From B8-G4 sp033720735 (GTDB taxonomy: Bacteria > Bacteroidota > Bacteroidia > Chitinophagales > Saprospiraceae): a stretch of 21,789 nucleotides of DNA. Numbering within the stretch: the first letter of the stretch is position 1; each line of letters opens with the position of its first letter. The DNA lies in assembly GCA_033720735.1 (NCBI GenBank), contig JAWWBX010000038.1, positions 1 through 21,789 on the forward strand, given 5' to 3'. The translations under genes were made by a program, and so were the position numbers. This document shows positions 14,070 through 21,654 of the stretch, piece by piece. The notes beneath the pieces are model-generated. The model saw only the letters and a program-made list of their open reading frames with translations. It was not told where the DNA came from and did no database searches.

Positions 14070-15171
14070 CAGGGAGACCGGCGACGGTTCCAGGATCTGC
14101 CCCCTCCAATAAGGCTTCCAGCTGATAGCGGTGCACGACACCGACCATTTCCCCGTTGTCATAAACCGGCACGAGGCGGAATCCTTCTTTCCTGAACAGA
14201 TCAATCAATGCCGCCACGGAGTCCGACGCCGCCACCGGCTGGAACAGCGGGCTGGCATACGTGCGAACCGGCCGGAGCAAATCACCTCCGAGGCGCAGAT
14301 CGGTGATGGTTTCGGCAAACAAGACACCCATCACAGCCCCGGTATGGTCCAACACCAGATAGTCCTGCTCGTTCGCGAGGTGTGGCAGGATTTCGTGCAT
14401 CACGCGGTCGCCGGCCAGCAGGACAGGCTGCCGGTGGCAGATGTCTCCGGCCAGGATGCTTTCGAGCCGGAGCCGCGTCCGGGCCACACGACGCTCCTGG
14501 TTTGCCGCAAAGAAAATGAAGATGCCGATCAGGGACAGGATCAGGTCATTCCCGCTCACGCCCAGTGCAACGAAGGCAGCCGCAAACACACTGCCCGCAT
14601 AGCTGGCAAAGAGGGTGGCACGACTCCGTGCAAACCGCAGCGCCAGCAAGGCGCGCAGGACACGCCCGCCATCCATCGGAAAGGCCGGAATGAGGTTGAA
14701 CGCCACGAGGAACACATTGATCTTGGCAATGATCAGCAAGACCGATTGCTCGTAGGTGAGGCTCCAGAAGCCCGCACTCAGGATGCGCGGTGTCTGCTGC
14801 TCGACAAGGGTAATCACGACGAACAGGACGGCTGCAATGACGACATTCACCGCCGGGCCCGCCAGGGCGATGAGCAATTCATGGGCCGGCCGCTCGGGAA
14901 TATGGCTCAAGCGGGCGATACCGCCGATTGGCGAGAGGATAATGTCCCGCGTTTTGACACCAAAGCGTCGCGCTGTCAAGGCATGTCCGTACTCGTGCAT
15001 CACCACACAAACGAAAATGGCACCCACGATCGCCACGGAGAGGACCACGCCTATTGCATCCAGACCGGAAGAAACCGACGCGTAGATCACCCACAGCATC
15101 AGCAGGCCGAATGTCCAGTGCAGTTTGACCGGAATACCGGCAAACCGAGCAATTTGAAACACACCTCTCAT
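14044..15171 (-). CDS. Site-2 protease family (M50) metalloprotease with two CBS domains
   Basis: Intramembrane zinc metalloprotease of 375 aa in the inner membrane. HEYGH at 59-63 is the HExxH zinc site; the third ligand, D167, lies in NLIPAFPMDGGRVLRAL (159-175), and GPAVNVVIA (105-113) is another family helix. About six membrane segments occupy residues 10-225. Residues about 240-350 hold a CBS pair (IDLFRKEGFRLVPVYDNGEMVGVV is the clearest part), which in SpoIVFB-like proteases senses adenine nucleotides. It is the last gene of a likely four-gene operon, 27 bp after the acyl-CoA dehydrogenase. Members cleave membrane-bound regulators such as anti-sigma factors; no such substrate is encoded nearby. 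Confidence 0.93.
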   Translation of the reverse strand: MRGVFQIARFAGIPVKLHWTFGLLMLWVIYASVSSGLDAIGVVLSVAIVGAIFVCVVMHEYGHALTARRFGVKTRDIILSPIGGIARLSHIPERPAHELLIALAGPAVNVVIAAVLFVVITLVEQQTPRILSAGFWSLTYEQSVLLIIAKINVFLVAFNLIPAFPMDGGRVLRALLALRFARSRATLFASYAGSVFAAAFVALGVSGNDLILSLIGIFIFFAANQERRVARTRLRLESILAGDICHRQPVLLAGDRVMHEILPHLANEQDYLVLDHTGAVMGVLFAETITDLRLGGDLLRPVRTYASPLFQPVAASDSVAALIDLFRKEGFRLVPVYDNGEMVGVVHRYQLEALLEGADPGTVAGLPATGSPASP

Positions 15172-15198
15172 CGGAAGCAGTGGGGGTTAAGGAAGGTA

Positions 15199-16389
15199 TC
15201 AGGTTGTTGCCAGTGAGGGCATGCCCGCCATCACGGGTGTGTAGAGCTGCCCTTTCAGGATGCTGCGTGAGATCACCAGGCGCTGGATCTCGGAGGTCCC
15301 TTCATAGATCTCGGTGATCTTGGCATCGCGCATCAGGCGCTCGACATGATATTCCTTGACGTAGCCGTAGCCACCGTGGATCTGGATGGCCTGCACGGTC
15401 TGTCGCATCGCGACTTCGGAAGCAAACACTTTGGCCATGCTGCTGGCGGTACCGAAATCCTGGTCGAGGTCTTTGAGTTTTGCCGCCCGGTACACCAGCA
15501 TCCGCGCTGCCTCGATCTCTGTCGCCATATCTGCCAGTTTGAAGGCAATCGCCTGATGTTTGAAGATCGGCTTGCCAAACGCTTCGCGTTCCTGGGCATA
15601 CTTGAGTGCCAGTTCGTAGGCTCCCTGCGCAATCCCCAGGGCCTGAGCCGCGATCCCGATCCGTCCGCCTTCGAGCGTCTCCATGGCAAACTTGAAGCCG
15701 AACCCGTGATCACCGAGCCGGTGGTCCTTGGGAACGCGCACGTCATTGTACATGATCGAGTGCGTATCTGATGCCCGGATCCCGAGTTTGTCTTCTTTGG
15801 CACCGATCACTACACCGTCCCAGTCCGACTCGACCAGCAGTGCATTGATACCGCGGTGACGTGCAGCCACATCGCTCTGGGCCATCACCAGATGTACCCT
15901 GGCCTTGCCCCCGTTGGTGATCCAGTTTTTGGTTCCATTGACCAGGTAGTGGTCACCCTTGTCTTCTGCGAGGGTCCGCTGCTGGGTGGCATCACTACCA
16001 GCCTCTGGCTCAGACAGGCAAAAGGCACCAAGGATCTCACCTGAGGAGAGACGCGGCAGGTATTTCTGCTTGATCTCCTCCGATCCGTAACGTTCGATCC
16101 CCCAACAAACGAGCGAATTGTTGACCGACATGGCTACTGAGCAAGAGCTGTCCACTTTGGAGATCTCCTCCATCGCCAGGACGTAGGAGACCGTATCCAT
16201 CCCTCCGCCGCCGTACTCAGGTGACACCATCATCCCCATGAATCCCATTTCACCCATCTTGCGGATCTGCTCCTCCGGGTAGGTCATGTGCGTGTCCCGC
16301 TCGATCACTCCTGGCAGCAATTCCTGCTGTGTGAATTCGCGTGCCGCATCCTGTACTGCACGTTGTTCTTCCGTAAGTTCAAATACCAT
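15199..16389 (-). CDS. Acyl-CoA dehydrogenase (short-chain/butyryl type)
   Basis: FAD enzyme that oxidises acyl-CoA to trans-2-enoyl-CoA in fatty-acid or branched-chain amino-acid breakdown; cytoplasmic. It has 396 aa with N-terminal, middle and C-terminal domains in the usual order. Signatures are GAFCLSEPEAGSDA (FAD and substrate contacts), NGTKNWITNGG, QEREAFGKPIFKHQAIAFKL, IHGGYGYVKEY and IYEGTSEIQR, with E363 as catalytic base in the short-chain/butyryl position. The start at ATG 16389 is 3 bp after the MFS stop, so they are cotranscribed. Motifs cannot separate butyryl from 2-methylbutyryl/isobutyryl specificity. No electron-transfer flavoprotein gene is in the window. Confidence 0.95.
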   Translation of the reverse strand: MVFELTEEQRAVQDAAREFTQQELLPGVIERDTHMTYPEEQIRKMGEMGFMGMMVSPEYGGGGMDTVSYVLAMEEISKVDSSCSVAMSVNNSLVCWGIERYGSEEIKQKYLPRLSSGEILGAFCLSEPEAGSDATQQRTLAEDKGDHYLVNGTKNWITNGGKARVHLVMAQSDVAARHRGINALLVESDWDGVVIGAKEDKLGIRASDTHSIMYNDVRVPKDHRLGDHGFGFKFAMETLEGGRIGIAAQALGIAQGAYELALKYAQEREAFGKPIFKHQAIAFKLADMATEIEAARMLVYRAAKLKDLDQDFGTASSMAKVFASEVAMRQTVQAIQIHGGYGYVKEYHVERLMRDAKITEIYEGTSEIQRLVISRSILKGQLYTPVMAGMPSLATT

Positions 16390-16392
16390 GGT

Positions 16393-17673
16393 TCAGGTCC
16401 GTTGCGTGGCCAAAATCGCGACAAAGTTACGATAATAGGCTATCAAAACTCCGGCCGCGACAAGCAGGAAAATCCCCAGGATAACAAAGGCATAGATCAC
16501 ATTGTTGCCCACATGAAAGAAGGGCAGGGAGAAGAGGGCCAGGAAGGCGATCCGCAGCAGGATGTTGGTCATATTGAAGATGCTGTTGGCCCGGCCATAC
16601 ACCTGATTGGGCACAGTGTTGAAGAGGTAATTGACACGGAGGATCCGCGTTCCGGCGTTGGTCAGGCCCATGAGCAGAACGACGATGTAGTAGACGATGA
16701 CCGAGTGCGCCACCGCCAGCCACCCGAATATGAAGGCGGTGATCACCGTGAGCAGGATGATCCCGATGACGCCATTCCATCGGGTAAACATGCGCAGGAT
16801 GGCCACCCCGGCAAAGACGGCTCCAATAGCATAGTACATCTCCGAAGCGGCAAATACGTCGCCTGTCTCGTGGAGGTGGTTGCTTACGTACAACGGGTCA
16901 AGGTAGAAGACCCCGATCAGGATCGTGACAAAAATGGAATAAGAGGCGACGCCGAAAATGAAGATCAGCTTGTGATTCCGCAGATACTGCCAACCGATGT
17001 TGAGGCGCACCAGCAAGCGCCCGTGCTCGACATGCCTCTGTTTCAGCGGCTGATACCGGATTGCCAGGATGATCAGAAAGCCGACGAAATACGTCGCCGC
17101 ATCAAGGGTAAAGATCTCGTGGATCCGCCAGGCCGGGATGTCCCACGGCACCTTTACCAGAAATCCGAAGACATTGAGCATGCCGTTTTGAGTGCCTTCC
17201 AGCAAGACCGCGCCGGCAGCGCCGGCAGCCATTGTCGTGATCTGGCCCTGGATCTCGAGCGCAGAGGTGATCTTGCCGTACGAACGCGGCTCGGTGATCT
17301 CCTGAACGAAGGCGTAGAGATTGGGGTAGTGAATATTGTAGTTGAAAAATGTCAGTCCGAACACGAGGGCGACCAGCCACCACGGCAGATCACCTTGCCA
17401 GTGTCCCAGCCAGGCAATAGCACCGACGGCAAGCCCGCCAACAAGCGAGATCACGATGAAGACGCGCTTGCGGCTGAATTTGTCGATCAACACGCCGGCA
17501 TATGGCACCCAGAAAAGGCTGACGAGGTTGGTCAGAATATAGATCAGGCCAAACCGTGCCATGTCCCCGTCCCTGGCGAAGTACCATGGTATGGCCAGCA
17601 TACTGATCCCCTGCGCTACACCGGAAACCGTGTTGGCGACAAACAAGAGGACAATGGCTCGCAGGTTTTTCAA
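16393..17673 (-). CDS. MFS transporter
   Basis: Inner-membrane major facilitator protein of 426 aa with about 12 predicted helices split by a central loop (about 200-225, RYQPLKQRHVEHGRL). The loop between helices 2 and 3 has the MFS motif-A-like GVLIDKFSRKR (60-70). It fits the MFS_3/enterobactin-exporter-like group of efflux carriers, but the substrate cannot be read. The start codon appears to be TTG at 17673, overlapping the DUF4286 stop as TTGA; no in-frame ATG exists before an upstream stop, and the next internal Met (residue 25) would destroy helix 1. The tight overlap suggests translational coupling. Confidence 0.88.
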   Translation of the reverse strand: MKNLRAIVLLFVANTVSGVAQGISMLAIPWYFARDGDMARFGLIYILTNLVSLFWVPYAGVLIDKFSRKRVFIVISLVGGLAVGAIAWLGHWQGDLPWWLVALVFGLTFFNYNIHYPNLYAFVQEITEPRSYGKITSALEIQGQITTMAAGAAGAVLLEGTQNGMLNVFGFLVKVPWDIPAWRIHEIFTLDAATYFVGFLIILAIRYQPLKQRHVEHGRLLVRLNIGWQYLRNHKLIFIFGVASYSIFVTILIGVFYLDPLYVSNHLHETGDVFAASEMYYAIGAVFAGVAILRMFTRWNGVIGIILLTVITAFIFGWLAVAHSVIVYYIVVLLMGLTNAGTRILRVNYLFNTVPNQVYGRANSIFNMTNILLRIAFLALFSLPFFHVGNNVIYAFVILGIFLLVAAGVLIAYYRNFVAILATQRT

Positions 17674-17999
17674 CCTGTGGCGGTTAGGTCAGCAACATCT
17701 TCGAGAATGGTGCGGAAGGCAACAAACCGGTCGCGATAACGCTCGCTGTGATCCCGTTGCAGGGCGGCAGCAAACTCGTTGTGATACCGGTCCAGATCGG
17801 CCATTCGCGCACAGTGATACTGGAAGGTATACGTGCTGCCATCGTCATCCTTTGGGAATCGCAGCTTCCTGATGGCACACCCCGTGAAGCATCCGGTGTC
17901 CAGCACTTCGGGAATGTGGACGTCCTGCATCCACGTCAGCCATTCTGTTTCGATCTCGGGGTCGACCTTGACGGTCACATTATAGATGATCCGGGCCAT
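17670..17999 (-). CDS. DUF4286 family protein
   Basis: Small cytoplasmic protein of 109 aa matching DUF4286, a family of unknown function widespread in Bacteroidota and predicted to have a ferredoxin-like (dimeric alpha/beta barrel) fold. Recognisable parts are IIYNVTVKVDPEIETEWLTW near the start, MQDVHIPEVLDTGCF (24-38), TYTFQYHC and the RYRDRFVAFRTILE end. It is first in a four-gene operon and overlaps the MFS gene by 4 nt. The promoter is not clear: the 190-bp gap upstream has TATTTTCA-like sequence near 18010 and no exact TAnnTTTG. Confidence 0.85.
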   Translation of the reverse strand: MARIIYNVTVKVDPEIETEWLTWMQDVHIPEVLDTGCFTGCAIRKLRFPKDDDGSTYTFQYHCARMADLDRYHNEFAAALQRDHSERYRDRFVAFRTILEDVADLTATG

Positions 18000-18124
18000 C
18001 TGTGAAAATAGTAAATCAGGGAGGAGATGCCAGTCTGCTGTCGCAGTCCTCAGCCTGCCCTTGCGAGGCTTTTAGCGCAGGTGGGTCTCATGTCAGCGCG
18101 ACATCACCAGGCGATCAAGGGGAT

Positions 18125-18160
18125 AAAAAAAGCGGGACCGGATCGTGATCCTGGTCCCGC
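18125..18160 (-). terminator. Rho-independent terminator of the PDZ gene
   Basis: On the minus strand, GCGGGACC pairs with GGTCCCGC (plus positions 18153-18160 and 18132-18139). An inner stem GGATC/GATCC with a 2-nt loop and one bulged base continues the hairpin, and seven Ts follow (the plus-strand A run, 18125-18131). It lies 31 bp beyond the PDZ stop. The rest of the gap to 17999 holds only a weak ATGTC-AGCGC-GACAT repeat (18090-18104). Confidence 0.92.
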
Positions 18161-18191
18161 GACCAAATGTTGGTTTAAAAAGGTTACGTGC

Positions 18192-19172
18192 TTAGTCTTC
18201 TTTGGCAAAGGTGACACTGGCCTTCTGCGCTTTGCCATCGCGCAGATATTTCACTGTCGCTTTCTTGCCGGCTTCGGCCGATTGGACTGCGTCGACCAGC
18301 GCTTCGGGCGTGGCGACGGCCGTTCCGTTAAACGCGGTAATGATATCGCCTTCCTGCAAGCCGGCGCCCTCTGCGAGTGATCCTTCAACCACCTCGGTCA
18401 CCACAACACCACCTTCGGTCTCTTCGATGTAGACGCCAAAACGCGGCCTGGGTGCCTGGTTCCATTCCATGTCGTCGTGCATGCCTTCCTTCCATTCCTT
18501 CTCCTTGTGCATCTTCTCCATCTTTTCGTGCATCCCCTTCATCTTCTCATGCATCTTCTCCATCTTCTTTTCAAACTCCGCCTGATCCCACTCAAAGTCA
18601 TCCGACATCTCGAACTCCACAAAGTCATTGCGCCCCTCCAGCCTGGCCTCCGTCGTTTGGGTGTCGCCATCGCGCAGATACGTCAGAGCGACGGTGGTGC
18701 CTGGTTCGAGGCTGCCAATGGCCTCGATGAGTGCATCGGCACTGGCAATGGCATCGCCGTTGACTTCGGTGATGATATCTCCTTCGGACAGCGAAGCATC
18801 AGCGGCCGGGCTACCCTCCACGACTTCGCGCACCAGGGCTCCCCCTTCTTCCGCATCATCGATGTTGACCCCGAGGTACCCGCGTGGTGCATGTGACTTG
18901 AACATTCCTTTATTCAACTTCTCTTGTCCGTGCCACATCGAGTGGCGCTCTCCATCACCTTCGATCATCTTTTCGATCTCCTCGTCGGTGAAATTGCCTT
19001 CTTTCACGGTCTTGGTGACGGTCTTGTTTCCATACCGATCGGTCTTTTCTTCGATGATGATCACCTTGGTTGTTTCCTTCTCCTCACTCCGCTCCTCCTG
19101 AGCCATGAGGGCAGGGCCGGTGATCATGCAAGCCAGGACGGCCGCAGCTGTAATCCATTGAATGATTTTCAT
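18192..19172 (-). CDS. Periplasmic protein with two PDZ domains and a Met/His-rich linker
   Basis: Protein of 326 aa with a signal peptide (ITAAAVLACMITGPALMAQ, ending at 25); ATG 19172 was chosen over an upstream in-frame ATG at 19196 because it opens the signal peptide. After a charged stretch (26-95), PDZ 1 covers about 97-180 (YLGVNIDD, GSPAADASLSEGDIITEVNG). Residues 194-237 form a Lys/Glu/Met/His-rich coiled coil built from KMHEKM-like repeats. PDZ 2 covers about 244-326 (RFGVYIEE, GAGLQEGDIITAFNG). No protease domain is present, so this is not HtrA/DegP or a C-terminal processing protease. It probably acts as a binding or scaffold protein for exposed C-termini. It is divergent from a histidine kinase and ends in a strong terminator. 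Confidence 0.85.
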   Translation of the reverse strand: MKIIQWITAAAVLACMITGPALMAQEERSEEKETTKVIIIEEKTDRYGNKTVTKTVKEGNFTDEEIEKMIEGDGERHSMWHGQEKLNKGMFKSHAPRGYLGVNIDDAEEGGALVREVVEGSPAADASLSEGDIITEVNGDAIASADALIEAIGSLEPGTTVALTYLRDGDTQTTEARLEGRNDFVEFEMSDDFEWDQAEFEKKMEKMHEKMKGMHEKMEKMHKEKEWKEGMHDDMEWNQAPRPRFGVYIEETEGGVVVTEVVEGSLAEGAGLQEGDIITAFNGTAVATPEALVDAVQSAEAGKKATVKYLRDGKAQKASVTFAKED

Positions 19173-19213
19173 GGCAAAATGATTAAAGTTTGACACAATA
19201 TTGAGATGCTGAA

Positions 19214-19221
19214 CAAAGCTA
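19214..19221 (-). promoter_or_regulatory. Promoter -7 element of the PDZ gene
   Basis: The minus strand reads TAGCTTTG, an exact TAnnTTTG match 41 bp before ATG 19172. A TTTG lies 16 bp upstream, short of the usual 19-21 spacing. Confidence 0.55.
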
Positions 19222-19285
19222 ATACGAGCTTGAGAATCAAAGATTTAATCAAAAGTTAAAGACAGGTTAAAGTCAGAATCCCGAT

Positions 19286-19309
19286 CTGGCAGGGGTATAA
19301 TTTTGCCAG
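19286..19309 (+). promoter_or_regulatory. Histidine kinase promoter within an inverted repeat
   Basis: TAATTTTG at 19298-19305 is an exact -7 match 45 bp before ATG 19351. CTGGCA (19286-19291) and TGCCAG (19304-19309) form a 6-bp-arm inverted repeat with 12 bp between the arms, bracketing the -7 element. This is a candidate operator, possibly for the system's own response regulator. Three GTTAAAG/TTTAATC-like words lie just upstream (19244-19272). Confidence 0.45.
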
Positions 19310-19350
19310 GTGAGGGTTTGTTGTAAATTAACACCGGACTTACCGAAGAC

Positions 19351-20892
19351 ATGAGCAGACGCGCGATCTGGGCAATCATACTCCTGATGAGTGTCGGACT
19401 GATCGGAACTGCCGTGATCCAGATCTTCTGGTTCCGGTCGGCGATCATGATCCAGGAGGATCGTTTCGATTCCGACGTGTTTGATGCCCTCAACGCCGTT
19501 GAAGAACGCCTGATCGAGGAGGAGAAAAAAGACCTCGAAGCGGCAAACTTTATCAGCACGCTGGGTGGGAAATCCTCTCCCTTCTTTACCCGCGAAGTGA
19601 CTGAGTTCCTGAGTGAATCGGAAGCCGTGCGCAAGCAGGCCATCACCCGGTTGCAGCAACTCAACGACACGCTTTCCAATACCCAGGAATTTGTAGATCT
19701 GCTGTCAGAGCAGGACGACTGGACACGCGGCAAGCGCATCTTTGAAGTCTTCGACAGTCGTCGGGCGCTCAATCCCGGTGACCTGGAAAGCCGGCTCGAC
19801 GTGCATGCCCTCGAAGCGATCATTCAACAGGAATTAAGCGACCGGGGTATCGACATGGAGTACCAGTACGGCGTTTTCTCTAATAAAGAGCAAAGCTTCG
19901 TGATCCTGAACGGCAACTACGTAGTCGAAGTCGAAGACTCGGAGGCGAGCTCACCGGGGTTCAGTCATGATGAACGCAACCTGTACAATTCCAAGTATCA
20001 GGTACAGCTTTTTGCGAGTGATTATACGCCGCCCGGCACCCTGCGGGTCCATTTCCCCAACAAAAGCACCTGGATCTGGTCTGAGCTGATCCCCACCCTG
20101 ATGGGTACGATCATCTTTACCGGGTTGATCCTGTTCTGTTTCAGCTATACCATTTGGGTGATCTTCCGACAGAAGAAAGTATCGGAGATGAAAACCGATT
20201 TCATCAACAACATGACCCATGAGTTCAAGACCCCGATCGCCACGATCTCCCTCGCTGCCGACTCGATCATCAGCCCCATGGTTATCAGCTCCAAAGACAA
20301 GATCGAGCGCTTTGCCCAGATCATCAAGCAGGAAAACAAGCGCATGCTCAGCCAGGTCGAGCGCGTGCTGCAAATGGCGCTGATCGATAAAAAGGAATTT
20401 CAACTCAAGCTGTCGGATGTCAACCTGCATGATGTCATCGACCAGGCCATCGAAAATGCCAACCTGCAGGTACAGCGTCGTGGTGGACAGATCCGCAAGT
20501 ACCTGGAAGCTACCAAACCGGTGATCCAGGGTGACCAAACCCACCTGTCGAATGTGATCCACAACCTCCTCGACAACGCCAACAAGTACTCTCCGGAGTC
20601 GCCCGACATTTCAATCCGGACACGCAATGTATCTGATGGTGTGGAAGTTATAGTAGAGGATCGTGGAATCGGCATGACGAAGGAGGCGCGCAAGCAGATC
20701 TTTGACAAGTTTTACAGGGTGCATACCGGCAACCTGCACGACGTCAAGGGCTTCGGTCTTGGCCTGAGTTATGTCAAGACCATCACCGATGCGCACAACG
20801 GGCATATCGATGTCAAAAGCGAACCCGGTGAGGGCAGTAGTTTTATCTTGCACTTCCCACACAACGGTCAAAAACAACATGCAGCAGCATAA
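19351..20892 (+). CDS. Sensor histidine kinase (RprX-like)
   Basis: Inner-membrane sensor kinase of 513 aa. Helix 1 (about 6-27) and helix 2 (about 245-272) enclose a periplasmic domain of about 215 residues that matches no sensor fold I know. HisKA follows with phospho-acceptor H290 in MTHEFKTP. HATPase_c has N-box NVIHNLLDNANKYS (401-414), G1 DRGIGM (437-442), F-box FDKFYR (451-456) and G2 GFGLGLSYV (467-475), so all catalytic elements are intact. There is no HAMP domain; helix 2 runs almost straight into HisKA. Its TAA stop abuts the regulator's ATG with no gap. Overall it resembles Bacteroides RprX; the signal is unknown. Confidence 0.93.
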   Translation: MSRRAIWAIILLMSVGLIGTAVIQIFWFRSAIMIQEDRFDSDVFDALNAVEERLIEEEKKDLEAANFISTLGGKSSPFFTREVTEFLSESEAVRKQAITRLQQLNDTLSNTQEFVDLLSEQDDWTRGKRIFEVFDSRRALNPGDLESRLDVHALEAIIQQELSDRGIDMEYQYGVFSNKEQSFVILNGNYVVEVEDSEASSPGFSHDERNLYNSKYQVQLFASDYTPPGTLRVHFPNKSTWIWSELIPTLMGTIIFTGLILFCFSYTIWVIFRQKKVSEMKTDFINNMTHEFKTPIATISLAADSIISPMVISSKDKIERFAQIIKQENKRMLSQVERVLQMALIDKKEFQLKLSDVNLHDVIDQAIENANLQVQRRGGQIRKYLEATKPVIQGDQTHLSNVIHNLLDNANKYSPESPDISIRTRNVSDGVEVIVEDRGIGMTKEARKQIFDKFYRVHTGNLHDVKGFGLGLSYVKTITDAHNGHIDVKSEPGEGSSFILHFPHNGQKQHAAA

Positions 20893-21654
20893 ATGGAAAA
20901 CGGCAAAACCGAATCTATGTCTGAAAACAAGATACTCCTGGTAGAGGACGATCAGAATTTTGGTGACGTCCTCAAATCCTATCTCGAAATGCATGACTTC
21001 GACGTCACCCTGGCTACAGATGGTGTCCAGGGCTATGAGAGCTATAAGAAAGGGCAATATGACCTGTGTATCTTCGACGTGATGATGCCCAAGAAGGATG
21101 GATTTACCCTCGCCCGGGAGATCCGCGAGCAAGACAACGAAATGCCGATCATCTTTCTGACCGCCAAGAATCTGAAGGACGATGTGCTCGAAGGATTCAA
21201 GATCGGTGCCGACGACTACATCTCGAAGCCGTTCAACTCGGAAGAACTCCTGCTGCGCATTCAGGCGATCCTCAAACGCAGTAAGAAACAAGCCGACCCG
21301 ATGGAGGATGTGAAGGAATTCAACATCGGGAAATTCCACTTCAACTACCCTCTGCGCATCCTGACCTTTAGCGGCGGACCGGAGGAAGAAAAAGACAAAC
21401 TCTCCCCCAAGGAAGCGCATCTGCTACGCCTCTTCTGCATCTACAAGAATGATGTCCTGACCCGCTCCGAAGCCCTGACCAAGATCTGGGGAGAGGACAA
21501 TTACTTTACTGCGCGCTCCATGGATGTCTTCGTGACCAAGCTCAGAAAGTATCTCAAGAAGGACCCGAACATCGAGATCGTCAATATCCATGGCAACGGC
21601 TTCCGGCTCATCGTGGAGGAAGAAGCTGAAAAACAGGAGGAAGCAGCCAATTAG
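20893..21654 (+). CDS. OmpR-family response regulator (RprY-like)
   Basis: DNA-binding partner of the preceding kinase, 253 aa. The receiver domain (about 12-128) has the acidic pocket D19/D20, phospho-acceptor D62 in IFDVMMPKKDGF, T90 and K112 in SKPF. The C-terminal winged helix (about 140-245) has LSPKEAHLLRLF, SMDVFVTKLRKYLKKDP and IVNIHGNGFRL. The glutamate-rich tail (EEEAEKQEEAAN) is unstructured. ATG 20893 directly follows the kinase stop; the ATG at 20917 (MSENKILLVEDD) is the more typical family start and cannot be excluded. A repeat element follows the stop within 1 bp. Confidence 0.94.
   Translation: MENGKTESMSENKILLVEDDQNFGDVLKSYLEMHDFDVTLATDGVQGYESYKKGQYDLCIFDVMMPKKDGFTLAREIREQDNEMPIIFLTAKNLKDDVLEGFKIGADDYISKPFNSEELLLRIQAILKRSKKQADPMEDVKEFNIGKFHFNYPLRILTFSGGPEEEKDKLSPKEAHLLRLFCIYKNDVLTRSEALTKIWGEDNYFTARSMDVFVTKLRKYLKKDPNIEIVNIHGNGFRLIVEEEAEKQEEAAN

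Noticed and set aside
14131..15216. A 361-codon open frame on the plus strand opposite the site-2 protease gene
   Set aside because: Low-complexity Gln/Asp/His-rich product with no motif; the opposite strand encodes HEYGH and CBS domains.
16288..17739. A 483-codon open frame on the plus strand opposite the MFS gene
   Set aside because: Its translation is charged and repetitive (many Asp, Gln, His), with no domain, and it mirrors the MFS coding strand, where hydrophobic codons produce long antisense frames. The MFS protein is clearly real.
18061..18120. Possible small RNA or tRNA-like fold before the PDZ terminator
   Set aside because: Only a 5-bp-arm repeat (18090-18104) was seen, with no tRNA arms, no promoter and no own terminator.
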